Assembly: GCA_003952965.2 (NCBI GenBank)
Contig: RXIC02000012.1
Location: 1,106,967-1,170,966, forward strand
DNA: 64,000 bases
Reading direction: 5' to 3'
Origin: Morella rubra
Lineage: Eukaryota; Streptophyta; Magnoliopsida; Fagales; Myricaceae
The notes below the pieces were generated by a model that did no database searches, was not told the DNA's origin, and saw only the letters and a program-made list of their open reading frames with translations. Positions 43,296-55,276 of this stretch are shown one piece after another. The position numbers were made by a program, and so were the translations under genes. The number at the start of each line of letters is the position of its first letter. Position 1 is the first letter of the stretch.

Positions 43296-45552
43296 TGTCA
43301 TAGCCTGGACCGTCAAAACCTCAAGCGTTGTCTTATAATAATGGACGCTGCTATTAAACTGAAGTTACGGCCAATGGGAGGATCGTTAAAGCAACAAGAT
43401 ACTAAGCAAAACACGAGTAGAACCTTTTATTCATATCGAAGTATAACAAAAGAGAACCAACTTCTTATCATGTACATACTACAAAAGAACTACAACCAAA
43501 AGACTAAGAAAGCATAAAACTGGAGATCTCTAGTTTTCGCTGTCAGAGTCACTTAGGTCAGATAAGTTGACAAAATCGTCAGAATTCAAGGTGATCCAAC
43601 GATGACCCTGACCTTCTACTAACAATCCAGATCTCTGGTTACCCAAACTCGGAATTTTAACTCCAGTATAATCCAACCATGGCTTATAGCCTTTGTAAAC
43701 TCTCCTAGAAATACTTCATTATCTGCTAAAAAATTTAACAAACAACAGTGAGTCCAAATGACTCAATAAAGCCAATGGTTAGTACAACAGAATAGCAAAT
43801 ATAATAAAAGATATTGAAGAAACTCGTTCATCAATAAAATTTCTAAAAAGGAAAAGACTTAATTTCTTTAAAAAAAAAATTATCTTTTCAATTTTCAACC
43901 ACCACTTCTCTCACTCCGAGAGTGAATCACTGGGCCAGAGTAATATAGTAACCTTCGTGTTTTGCGGCATTACTCCCAGAGTAGAAAACGGTATCCTTAT
44001 AAAGGATCTTTCCGCATACAACGGAGCGGCCAAGATGCCACAACAAGTGAAACACACCCTCTTGTGCACAGTACTGTCACGTCTTCACAGTATACATTAA
44101 GTATGCATGTCTCATGTCAATGCCAATACATATCATTCATGATATACAACACCTTAACCATACTTGAACATCAAATATTCCTTTCCATGTACAAGTTAAG
44201 TATGCATGTGTCATGTCAATGCCCTTACATTTCATTCATGATATGCAACACCTTAACTTGTTTCTATCATAAAAATATTTTTCCAAAGAAAGTGTTATAA
44301 AGAGAAAAACAACACCTTGATTTCACGATTAAAAAGGGGCTTAATCACCACGTAGAAAACACTAATTTTGACATAAAGAGTTTTGAAATCACAAGGAATA
44401 TTCAAAAGAAATATGTTCAAGCTTTTGAAAAACATCTTTTGGGAATTTTTTTGGAAAGAAACGGATCAAAGTTGAAAAATAACTTGAAAACAAATCAAAC
44501 TTTAAAAATGATACTATTTCGAAAAGAAGAGCTTGTTCTTCATCAAGAACATGAAGAACAACAAGAACATGAAGAACGTAAACAACATCAATAGATGCTA
44601 GAATAAGAAATACAAGAGATTCACACAATCCTCTTGAAAACTTTTAAATCGAAATCAAAGATAACAACTAAACTTTACCTCTAATCGAGCCGGATCTTCA
44701 CTAATCTTTTTCTTCCTTCTTCCTCCTACTTCACTTCACTCTTAATCTTAGGCTTAACTCACAAATATTTGATGATATGGTGTAAGCTAATATGGCCTGA
44801 TCTCCTCCTATTTAAAGGCAAACACGGCCCATCACAATTCGATATGTGTCCGGCTAGCTTTGATGACTCAATAGGCTATATTGATCACAGGTTGACACCT
44901 AGCAACCACAAGCAGGTGCAAAAAACACCTATGCCAAAATTCACCCTATAGCTATGGTGAGTCCCTGCCTAGGTCCACCAGTTGTTGACACCTCGAGCTT
45001 CCTAGGTTTTAGCCTTTATCGTCGTGCTTTCTAGCCTCGATTCGTTATGCTTCTAATTTCAATTCGCCGTGTTTCCTAGCCATCATAGGTGTCATTCTCT
45101 AGGGCAGCCGAAATTCCCTTTTCTTAATGGCTAAGTTTTACTAATTACCTCACTAATCCACCGATGATTGCTAAACAACCAACTTGCTTCCACTAAACAA
45201 CCTACTTGTTTTTAAAAAATAAAGTCTCCAAATTTGAACCATAAACATGTGGATAATCTCCCAATATATTAAAAGAATAAAAATCATGTGGTTGGTTTTT
45301 GAGACAAACTCGTCCTACTAGCTTCAAAAAATTAAATTGACTCAAAACGTACTCCTCAACATCCTGAATAAAAACTCAGTTACTTGCGAATTCCAATTCT
45401 CACTTAATCAAGTCCTAATCAAGGTTTTGAACTTAATATATCAAGTACTAATTAATCTCACTTAGTCACTAAGTACCCCCTAATTCACTACTAAACCCAA
45501 ACTCGATTTCAAAGACAATATGCATGTTATGCTAAAAGCTCGGTGTATGGCA
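43296..45552 (+). mobile_element. long LTR-like insertion, third relative, TSD GACAT
   Basis: Begins TGTCATAGCCTGGACC and ends CTCGGTGTATGGCA, 2,257 bp, between two copies of GACAT (43291-43295, 45553-45557). It shares the layout of the two TGTCA(C/T)GCCCC insertions: the GAGTC...GACTC dyad (43749-43765), a mid region with TCATTCATGATATACAACAC repeats (about 44130 and 44231), and AT-rich final part. It is a different family. The right end is less certain, since a 5-bp match can occur by chance. Confidence 0.55.
43749..43765. promoter_or_regulatory. conserved GAGTC-GACTC dyad (third family)
   Basis: TGAGTC, 5-bp spacer, GACTCA, followed by ATAAAG. Same arrangement as in the two other insertions despite little other similarity. 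Confidence 0.4.
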
Positions 45553-45793
45553 GACATATTTACTATACCCTCAATTTTTATGTTTATTTTGGTTCAAGCA
45601 AACCAAATTTGGCAAACAACCACTTGTGTAACTGAACGCAGCAAAGAAGCATTTGTGGACGCCGATCTTAAGGTGGTCGGCCTAGTCCGCACGAAAAATT
45701 AACATGCGCCCATAAGTGGTCAGCCCAATCCACAAGGAAATTTTTATTTTACCCTCAAAAGTAAAATACCAACGAGACAAGTTCACATCTACA

Positions 45794-46140
45794 AAAAGAC
45801 AAGTTAGAGAGTAGAAGGTAACAATTTAGAAAGCATAAGGGAAGCAAAAGTTAAAAAAAAAACAAAACAAAAACAAAAAACAAATATTTACATGCTCACT
45901 CTAGCGACTTGGAGAGCACAGGAGTAGCGAACGTTAACAAAAATATTTACAAAAATAAAACTTTCTAGTTCACGCAAGTTGGAGCACCCAAGTGAAGTGG
46001 AAAGCTAACGAAAAAAATAAAACTTGCTAAATCGCGCGAGTTGGAGCGCCCATGGGAAGCAGAAGCTAATGAAAAAAATAATTACAAACTCGAGCAAGCG
46101 AGCTCAAGAGCTCAAAGGAAGCCAGGACTTAAAAGGCCAG
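45794..46140 (+). repeat. GGAAGC array V (forward)
   Basis: About six units, among them CAAGTTAGAGAGTAGAAGG (45803), GACTTGGAGAGCACAGGAGT (about 45908), GCAAGTTGGAGCACCCAAGT (45975) and GCGAGTTGGAGCGCCCATGG (about 46036), with AACAAAAATATTTACAAAAA between. It points against arrays III/IV, so the PIF region lies between inverted arrays. A poly-A/CA-rich run at 45851-45886 belongs to one spacer. Confidence 0.65.
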
Positions 46141-46209
46141 CGAGACAAGTTCACCTCGGTAACAGACGTTAGTGGAATTGACGAGGGATGTTAACTTTAT
46201 TTCAAGATA

Positions 46210-46221
46210 CACTACAAGAAA
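46210..46221 (+). repeat. CACTA terminal inverted repeat (left)
   Basis: CACTACAAGAAA, the 5' terminal word recognised by the CACTA transposase. Confidence 0.8.
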
Positions 46222-47639
46222 TTTGACTTTTTGGGACCCCAAAAAATCCGTCCCTAAAAGTACACTTTAGGGACGGATTTGTTTCTCTTTTTGGGATGGA
46301 AATTATAACCGTCCCAAAAAAAACTTTTTGCAATGGTTTTGAACCTTTTTGAGACAGAATTGCCCGTCCAAAAAAAAAAGGTTAATTATTTGGGACGATT
46401 CCATCCCAAAAAAATCTTGTTTTAGGGAAACCGAAACGTACGTTCGAATGGCACTCTACGTTCAAACCCTATATGGCATTATTTACAAAAATTTGAACGA
46501 AAATGAAAATACTGTAACAGTGAAACTGGCGTTCGTTCTTAAAAATTAATGTTTGAGAGGTAGAGAATCTTTCAGGACGAGGGTGCGTGTCCCAAAAACC
46601 CGTCAAACGTTCGAACGGCTTTGAAGGCCACTTTTCCAACCACTAAATGCAAGTCCAATCACCATAAATTTTATATTTTTAAATTACCATTCAAATGTTT
46701 ATTGCTACCCATTCCAACGATCATTTGACGATTTAGATATGAACAAGTTGGTAATGAACGGTTTCGAATGATTTTTCCCTAAATGTAGAACGCTCGTTCA
46801 AATATTATAACACCGAGTCTCATATTCACATATCATTCATGTATCCCTCTCTCTCTCTCGAATTCTCTCAAACTTTTCTAAATCTCCATTGCCTTTTTCA
46901 GTTCGTAGATTGCATCCTTTTAGTCCTACACACTCCAAGTACATTTTGTAGAGCATTTTAACCGATTAAAATGTGTTTTTCTAAGTTTTTTTGGTTGATT
47001 TTGCGTATTGAATTTGGCTTTGAATATGTTAATAAACTTGTAAAATATTATGCATGTTGATGAATGTGGGTGTTTGTAGTTAGTTTAGGATTATTTTGTA
47101 CTGATTTTGACATAGAAAAGTATAGTTTTAGGAAGTTTCAACATGGCCGAGATCATTTTCAAGTTACTGTTCGAACGGTACTCTTTACCTTTCGAATGTA
47201 ATCTACAGTATTTTGAACATTTTCCATTAGATAAAGGAATATTTCTTTGATGCTTAGTTACATATACGTTCGAACATATTTTTTCGTTCGAAATTAGTAT
47301 TCATTCGATGTTTATGACTTCCGTTCTAAATCGTTCAATGCTTCATTTATATCCGTTCAACGTATATTTGTTCTATGTTCTTTAGCCATTCCAACGTTTT
47401 TTTTTTTTCGTTTTTTAGATTAACTTAAAATGGCAAAAGGATTCAGGAGCGTCTTCCTATTCTTCTACATAGCAAAGACAACAGACTGCAGTAAAGAGGC
47501 AAGTGATTATTCGTTTGTGCACAGTAGTGGCAGAGAGGCCGGTTAGCACATACACTTCTCGGAGTTTTAGTTCGAGGGTCACACGATTGACGAGATATTC
47601 AGCCATTATAGTTGGGACTGCGTGCTATCTTAGAGGGCC

Positions 47640-48470
47640 CACCGTACAAAAATATGGTCATCAAGTTTTACAGTGCTCTGCAGAATGTCGACACCTACAA
47701 GATGAGTGGGAGGTCTACATCTGTGGATGGCCGACCAGGATCTCCCTGATGCACTCTCCACCTACTTGCGCATTCAAGGCAAGTGGGTGTATATCCTGCT
47801 GTGGAGCCCGACACGACTTTGTCACCTGAGGAGATCTTTAAACTGATGACTGGGAGGACCAGTACTTATTACAATCATTAGTTTCGCTTTTGGAGTATGC
47901 CACAACATCTTCCCAAAGCAACATCACACAGAGTGCATAGCTGAGTGTGCACAAGTGATGTTGATGTTGGCTCGTCTCGCGCTGTTCGACTCCCGCTTTT
48001 TATATTCCAAACCATGAGGACCGAGGCTCAGTCAACGAGCAAAGAGGGCCTACCGTATGGAAACTTGTTGACCGAGCTAATTATGGATGCCAGGGTAGAT
48101 GCCAGACGTTATAAGCGGACTTCGATGCAGCTTGGCAGCATCAACAGTGGGACTATCGGTGTTCGATGGCGCATGGATCGAGCTCACAGCATCCTCCAGC
48201 TGCACCGCGGCGTTCGGGTGGTATGACCCGGGCAGCAAGACACCCAGGCTTTGCTAGACATGGAGCGCTGCATTTTACACGTAATGGAAAGGGTCGTCAC
48301 TCCCATCATCAACAGTTTGGCTGCTATGGAGAAGAGACTCGAGAAGATTGAGTCGATGCAGCTGGAGTTGAAGAAGACAAATGACGAGGGCCGGAAAGAC
48401 ATCATGCAGAGGATAGCTGATGTTGAGGGTGACGTGGTGCAGGAGCTGAGGAGATGGCCCCATAGTTTCT
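47640..48470 (+). pseudogene. plant transposon protein relic (Transposase_32-like) with coiled coil
   Basis: Several frames together give VIKFYSALQNVDTYKM, then YPAVEPDTTLSPEEIFKLMT, then FPKATSHRVHS with CAQVMLMLARLALFDSRF, and LPYGNLLTELIMDARVDAR. This order resembles the putative plant transposon protein family. The last frame (48251-48460) is a clear coiled coil (INSLAAMEKRLEKIESMQLE). Stops and shifts separate all parts. It is GC-richer than the flanks. The match is by pattern and not strong. Confidence 0.4.
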
Positions 48471-48865
48471 TTATAGTATTTTGTCATGTATTTAGGTTTT
48501 TTTTCAGACATTCGAACAGTTATGTTTGTACATGTTTGTACATTTTATATTATTTGTACATGTTATATTTTTTGGTAAAGGAATCTTTTTTTATTTGTTA
48601 ATTAAATTATAATTAAAAAGAAAATCACACTAAAAATTATGTAATAATAAATTTATTTCCGTTCTAACCATATAAATCGTTAGAACAGACAACATTACAT
48701 ATACATTAGAACGGTATTCAACTTAATGTTAGAATGGAAGGCATTGAGTAAGCGTTAGAACGTTAATCGTATTAACGTTAAAGCGGTAAAAACAATCAAT
48801 CATAAAATGAATTAAAAATATAAAGGAATAAAATTAATCAAAATCAATATTTAAATATATTACCT

Positions 48866-49268
48866 TATACATATTACATAATAGTACCTTGCAGATATTA
48901 TGTAACAATACCTTATACATATTATATAATAGTAACTTGTACATATTACCTTATACATATTATGTACCTTATACATATTATATAATAGTACTTGTACATA
49001 TTACTTAATATATAGTATCTTGTACATATTATATAATAGTACCTTATACATATTACTTAATAAATAGTACCTTGTACATATTACATAATAGTAACTTGTA
49101 ATATTACTTAATATATAGTATCTTGTACATATTATATAATAGTACCTATATATTACTTAATATATAGTAGTACATATTACTTAATATATAGTATCATATT
49201 ACTTAATATATAGTATCTTGTACATATTATGTAATAGTACCTTATACATATTACTTAATATATATTAC
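48866..49268 (-). repeat. AT-rich minisatellite (reversed)
   Basis: Alternating words ACATATTACTTAATATATAG, TACCTTGTACATATTA and TATAATAGTACC fill ~400 bp. It is the complement of the array at 11361-11568. It touches the reversed copia LTR at 49282, on the opposite end of the LTR from the + copy. Confidence 0.75.
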
Positions 49269-49281
49269 TGAAAGTTATAAC

Positions 49282-50420
49282 TGCGGAAAATTAACTTACC
49301 AATTCTCTTTGTTGATCCCGAGAATTCTTCAATAATCTTCAGGTTCTTGTCGATCTCACAATCTTGAGAATTTCACAATAGCAACCAAGTGTTCTACCTC
49401 CTTCTCTCCACGCTCACAACTGTCTAGGGTTTTTTGAGTTCTAATGGCCAACTCTAAAACTAACAATTAGGGTAGACTATCTCATAGCTATCCTTTATAT
49501 GAAACCCTAGCTGTGATAGTGCGTGGATTGTTAGGGTCTCAGATCTCGCCGTAGGATCACATGAAAAACTTTTTTTCCATTAACTCCTTATATTCTTTTA
49601 TTCTGAATTTTAGGCTTCTACTAATTGTAATCATGTCCATCAACATATTACAATTCACCCCCGAGAATTTGAGATTGATTTAAAAAATTCCTTTTGCTAA
49701 CAATTATAATCGTTATTTATCTTTCCACCATACTATATTCCATATGAGCTAATAGGACCAAATATTATCATTGACAAAATCCCTAGCTCATATAATTCTT
49801 AATTTTATAATTTGTAACTGTTGGACTCTCAAATTGTTTCCAAAATAATTTCACAAATAAATATATATAATATATTAATTTCAAAAAACATTTTCACAAA
49901 ATTCCTTAACCAGAGATTTCTTTTTCTCGAGTCCAACCTATACAATATACTTGAATATACTATCTCACGAAGAGATTGGTGGATTCCTTATTGAGCATTT
50001 ATACAAACTCATCATCATGCACAAGACTTGACATTGTCTGGAATATTTGACCTAAAAGATCATCATCAAATGACTCGATCATAGTACATACACAATAAAT
50101 AAATCTGCACAAATCTCTCAGGTCTAAAGATATCATAAACAAATTGTGCTGAATACCTTCTCAACATCAATGATCACTTCCAGAAGGTATCCATATTTGA
50201 TATCGTTCAGTACATGTACTCTTACAATGCACCCACTCGTTTGCTTAAGGTCACCATCTCATGACTGAGTATATCATCCTATTTAATAGAGGCACAACGA
50301 GCATAGACCTATTGTACATAAATATGGGGCTCATACATATTAATCATTGGCATGAGTCACTCAATTAACATCTATGTCAAACATATTACTATAATAAATA
50401 TAAACCGCATGTAGTAATCA
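49282..50420 (-). mobile_element. copia family B LTR, reversed, decayed (copy 1)
   Basis: On + it starts TGCGGAAAATTAACTTACC, the complement of the LTR end at 12786, and follows 11569-12786 backwards to the ATATTACTATAATAAATATA region. The true LTR start is lost near 50420. The primer site next to it (49269-49281) no longer reads as TATCAGAGC. Confidence 0.7.
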
Positions 50421-50504
50421 TTGGCACGCACTGCGTGGACATGAATGTTCACACTAATTATAAAACTCAATGTCAAACAATTACTGAAACATTTGGAAAA
50501 TGGG

Positions 50505-51600
50505 CAAGAGCACTTCAGGCTCACAACATAGGGTTTTCTGGAACCTCTAACTAAAAATTTTTAGGGTAGACTATCTCATAGCCATCCTTATCTAGGTGAT
50601 AGTGTGACTCAGATCTCGGCCGTAGGATCACATGGAAAAATTTTTTTCCATTAACTCCTTATATTCTTTTATTCCGAATTTTAGGCTTCTACTAATTGTA
50701 ATCATGTCCATCAACATATTACAATTCACCCTTAGAATTTGAGATTGATTTGTGAAATCCTTTTGCTAACAATTATAATCGTTTATTTATCTTTCCACCA
50801 ATATATTCCATATGAGCTAATATGAAATATTATATTGATAAAATCTCTAACTCATATAATTCTTAATTTTATAATCTGTAACTCGTTGGACTCCAAATTG
50901 TTTCCAAAATAATTTCACAAATAAATATATATTATATTAATTTCGAAAAACATTTTCACAAAATTCCTTTGGCCAAACTTCTTTTTCTCGAGTCCAACCC
51001 TACACAAATATACTTGAATATATAATTTCACAAAGAGACTGGTGGATTCTTATTGAACATTTATACAAACTCATTCAACATGCATAAGACCGACGTTGTC
51101 TGGAATATTTGACCTAGAAAGATCATCACCAAATGACTCGGTCAAGTACAAGTACACAATAAACAAATATGCACAAACCTCTCAGGTCTAAGATAACATA
51201 AACAAATTGTGTTGAATAACTTCTCAACATCAATGATCACTTCCAAAAGGATCATATTTGACCCCGTTCAATCCATGTACTCTTACAGTGCACCCACTCG
51301 TTTGCTTAAGGTCACCACCTTCATGACGAGTCATCATCCTATTTAATAGAGGCACAACGAGCATAGACCTATTGTACATAAATATGTACCTTGGTCTAGA
51401 ACAAAACATCAAGTGTATAAGAAACCGAAAAGTCATACTCCCTGCTTTTGATTCATTAATCATTGGCATGACTTTTCTACAATGTCACTCAATAATAACC
51501 GTGTAACATCTTATGTCACAACATATTACCTAATATAATAAATATAAACATATCTAAATAACAATTATCTAGAATAATTTTTTAGAGCATACTTCTTACA
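50505..51600 (-). mobile_element. copia family B LTR, reversed (copy 2)
   Basis: A second LTR copy, complete at its 5' end (TGTAAGAAGTATGC, complement at 51587-51600) and broken at the other. The adjoining purine tract shows that it was a 3' LTR. The two reversed LTRs lie almost head to tail, with no internal region between. Confidence 0.75.
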
Positions 51601-51614
51601 ATCTCCCACTTGCA
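51601..51614 (-). other. polypurine tract of copia family B
   Basis: Minus-strand TGCAAGTGGGAGAT runs into the LTR start. This is the common plant copia PPT and proves the LTR boundary at 51600. Confidence 0.75.
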
Positions 51615-53129
51615 CTAAAAAATATTCATACAGTATCTCATACCCATGTATCCCCTTTGTGTGCAATTTGCCTTTTAATTGTGGAGTTATCGGTTGTAAT
51701 CAATTTACAATTTCCAACCCATGTACCCCCAATGTACATACACAAATCCAAAATTGATCAACTATCAATTATACTTGAATTTGTATATCCGTGGATGATC
51801 CTCAAATTCTCAACTCTAAAACTACCAAGTAGCGTTTAACACTTCTCAAGTACTTGAAAATATGCTTGATCGTTGTCTTGCATTAAGGGCCTAAGTCTGA
51901 TAAATATTCACTCATAATGTTGACTACATGACTTATATATGGCCTTATCTCTCTCTTCTTAGAGAGATGAAATTATGCCTAAAAGGTAAAACCTTTTTTT
52001 GGCATCCTTCAAACCATCCCTTACCAATACTTGTCAATGTAGTCCCAAAAACCTATTTTCTTGGTTTCCAAACAATTTGATTCCAAGAACTTGAAACACT
52101 TCCAAAGGTCTTTGACTTGAAAAATGGTTCATCAACCATCTTTTCATGGATGACATCTCCAAGACGTCATTCCAATGAGTAGTATATCACTAACATAATG
52201 AACTAGAAATATTACTAAACTCTTTCCATGTTTCATGAAAAATCAAACTATTTGATCATTTCATTAAAATGGATTCTCATCTAATGATCCTGAGTTCTGA
52301 ATTGTTGAGACTCATCAGTAAGTTTAGTAACATCCATATTCAATTGATAAATATGCCCTTCTATTAGCTTAGCTGACTGTTTCATCAAGAAAATGTCATG
52401 CTTTCGCTTCCACTTAGGCCGTACTCCTTTTAAAATAATATTCCTACGATAATCACTACTAGTTTCATTTGAGTTTATCAATAAATATCTAATGAACAAG
52501 TAATTCAAACATATGATTATCTCCCACTGAACAATATCTTATAAAGTTCAGTATAATATTTCTGCAACACCATTGTGCTGTGGTGTGGCAAGGAAATTAA
52601 TCGAGATATGATGCTTATATCTCAAAGATAAGTTCGAAACTTATATAAATGTATGAGTATCTTGATACTCATTTCCAATTGGTTTTCCACTTCAATCTAA
52701 AATTCTTTAAACTTTTCAAAGAATTCAAACTTGCATTTCATCAGGCACAGTTAACCATACCTGGAATAATTATCACTAAAAGTGATGAAACAGGAAAAAA
52801 CCTTCTCTAATTATGTGATCAAAAGCACCACTTATATATCAATGTGCACTAACTCTAATCAATCCTGTAGCTCTAACTTCTTTTATTTTAAAAGAATTCG
52901 TGCTCATCTTTTATTGCATGCAAAGCAAAGAAAACTAGGTAGGGTTCGACTTTCATAAGGTTCAAAAACCTATCCTACATTAATCTGTTGATCATATCCG
53001 GATTAACATGACCAAGTGTTAGATGCCACATATCAAGTGGGATTCACATCCCTCTTTCATTTTAGAGTTGCATCATTGACATCAGCATCTTTCTCAATTT
53101 ATTCATAGAGTCCACAATATTTTTCAAAA
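51615..53129 (-). pseudogene. decayed copia pol (GAG-pre-integrase, integrase traces)
   Basis: Reading the minus strand from 53050, DMWHLTLGHVNPDMINRLM matches the GAG-pre-integrase block (WHxRLGH). Further on, the complement of CACCATTGTGCTGTGGTGT (about 52570) is the integrase TPQHNGV-type motif. RT and RNase H are not recognisable and most of 51650-52500 is unreadable. It is probably the internal region belonging to the LTRs on its left. Confidence 0.45.
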
Positions 53130-53560
53130 AATATACAAATCATCAAGCCACAAAATTTGGTTTCTTACAAAATCATGACACTAGAGATGGGCCAAGAAAC
53201 TGTCACACACCACTAGTACTTTTTTTTTATCAATTTTGCAACCGGCATAATCAGAATTCGAGTATCCTTACAAATTAAAATCAACACTCTTTGGATAAAA
53301 CAAACCAAGATCTTGTGTGCTAACAAGGTAACGAAATATCCTCTTAACGGTAAGGAGATGAGACACCTTAGGACAAGACTGAAATCTCGCACACATGTAT
53401 ATACTAAACATGATATCAGGTCTACTTGCAGTAAAGTAAAGTAAAGTAAAGTAAAGATCCAACCATACCTCGATACTTCGTTTGGTCAACATCTATACCT
53501 TTTTCATCCTTTTCCATTTTGGTTGATGGACTCATTGGTGTACCCATCAATTTTGAGTTG
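53130..53560 (-). pseudogene. SIRE-type RNase H connection, fragment C1
   Basis: Minus strand reads LLYFTASRPDIMFSIYMCAR, FQSCPKVSHLLTVKRIFRYL and LGLFYPKS, the RT-RNase H connection of copia pol. It breaks off at about 53130, at the block where the main RNase H motifs would start. A (GTAAA)5 microsatellite has grown inside it. Confidence 0.75.
53431..53455 (+). repeat. (GTAAA)5 microsatellite
   Basis: Five perfect copies of GTAAA. The other SIRE copy has only GGTAAGATATAGTAAGGA at this place (about 61030), so the repeat grew after the copies parted. Confidence 0.85.
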
Positions 53561-53650
53561 TCCATTCCAAATCTTTAACTCATTATTTTGTTTAATATGA
53601 ATTCCGAGAAAATAATTTAACTCTCCCATGAGGCTCATCTTGAATTCACC

Positions 53651-54145
53651 TTACACAACTTTGGGAAATTCTTCATAAAGAGACTCATTAGTAGAATCAA
53701 AAATGATATCATCAACATATATTTGAACGATAAGCAATTCATTTTCCTTTTCCTTAGTAAAGAGAGTGGCGTTGATCATACCTCGTGAAAATCTATTTTC
53801 AATAAGGAAGAAAATTAAACATTCATACCATGCCCGAGGTGCTTGCTTCAAGCCATATGGTGCTTTTATGAGCTTGAACACATGGTGTGGTAGCTTTTCA
53901 TTTTCAAATCCAGGAGGTTGTTCTACATACACTTCTTCAAAAAGATAACCATTAAGAAATGTACATTTCACATCCATTTGAAATAATTTAAAATCTTTAA
54001 AACATGCAAATGCAAGCAACATGCGAATAGATTCTAATCTAGCAACAGGTGCAAAGGTCTCATCAAAATCAATTTCCTCTTCTTGATTATAACCTTGGGC
54101 TACTAATCTTGCCTTGTTCCTTACCACAACCCTAGATTCATCCAT
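53651..54145 (-). pseudogene. SIRE reverse transcriptase, fragment C1
   Basis: 164 open codons: [57 protein letters not shown] and [16 protein letters not shown]. These are the copia RT blocks in order, with the YVDD catalytic pair intact. The N-terminal lead ([10 protein letters not shown]) lies upstream in a nearby frame. The reading ends at TAG near 53651, before the connection domain. It is the longest clean RT stretch in the window. Confidence 0.85.
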
Positions 54146-54372
54146 TTTGTTTTGAAAAACCCATTTAGTACCAATAACTGGATGACTATTGGGTCTAGGA
54201 ACTAGATGTCATATTTGGTTTTTCTCAAACTATTTTAGTTTATCCTTCATGCATGGATCCAACTTTCATCATCTTTTGCCTCAGAAATATTCTTTGGCTC
54301 AATTTGAAAAGTAAGGCAAACTTTTTTCACATTACCAATGACTTGATTAATAGGATGATTTCTGACAAACTT

Positions 54373-55276
54373 CTAAGCCTTTGGTAGATCCTCATTGCTT
54401 TGAGATGTTTCTTCTTCAAGATCTTGTACACCTTGCTCTTGTGGATGAGAAACTTCTTTTTCTTCGCTTGTAGCTGGTTTCTCAACTTCTTTTTCAAGAT
54501 CTACAATATCATCGTCATCTCTTTTCATAAAAATGTTAGATTCATCAAATACCCCATGAATAGATTCCTTGACAACCAAGGTTATTTTATTAAATATGCG
54601 ATAAGCTTTACTAGAAATAAAGTAACCAAGAAATATATCTTCATCAACTTTCACATCAAACTTACCTAAGTTGTCTTTGTTGTTGTTGAGAACGAAGCAT
54701 TTTACAACCAAACACATAAAAATAACCAATGTTGGGTTTTCTATTTTTTCATAGCTCATATAGACTTTTCTTAAGAATTGGTCTTATCATACATCAATTC
54801 ATATATTGCAAATAATGTTAATAGCTTCAGCCCAAAAATAATCTGGCAAGTTATTTTCACAAAGCATGGTCCTCGCCATTTCTTCAAGAGTCATATTCTT
54901 GCTCTCAACTACACCGTTTTGTTGAGGAGTCCTAGGAACCGAGAAATTATGGTTTATACCAAAATCACTACAAAATTTTGCAAAGGAGAAATTTTCAAAT
55001 TCTTTTCCATGGTAACTCCTTATGCTAGAAATAGCAAAACCTTTTTCGTTTTGAATTCTCTTGCTTAGTTTTTCAAATGCATTAAAGGTCTCATCCTCAT
55101 GAGCTAGGAATAGACCCTATGTAAATCTACTGTAATCATCAACAACAACAAAGCCATATCGTTTGCCACCCAAACTTGACGTCAGAGTTGGACCAAACAA
55201 GTCTATGTGTAGAAGTTGAAGTGGCCTAGAAGTGGACACAAAGTTTTTGGATTTAAAATATGTTTTAGTTTGTTTG
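54373..55276 (-). pseudogene. SIRE integrase and linker, fragment C1
   Basis: Starting at 55276 the minus strand reads STRPLQLLHIDLFGPT-type text (RPLQLLHIDLFGP) and GGKRYGFVVVDDYSRFT, the first integrase catalytic Asp, then a stop near 55117. The centre (54790-55100) is readable in pieces. The C-terminal part (54759-54373) is an acidic linker (DDIVDLEKEVEKPATSEEKE) that joins integrase to RT. The upstream part is cut at 55276 by a SIRE LTR. Confidence 0.7.

Larger units (their letters stand above)
46210..48850 (+). mobile_element. CACTA (En/Spm) transposon, left part
   Basis: CACTACAAGAAATTTG at 46210 is a typical CACTA end, with ATA in front as the possible 3-bp target. Subterminal words GGGACGG / CCGTCCC and TTTTTGGGA follow in both directions (46228-46420), as usual in this superfamily. 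From 46430 to about 48790 words of the type CGTTCGAACG recur densely. A transposon-protein relic sits at 47.6-48.5 kb. No right end (TTCTTGTAGTG) is seen; the copy stops at the AT-rich minisatellite. Confidence 0.75.

Noticed and set aside
53766-53948. + strand frame opposite the RT
   Set aside because: Antisense of the clear copia RT at 53651-54145.
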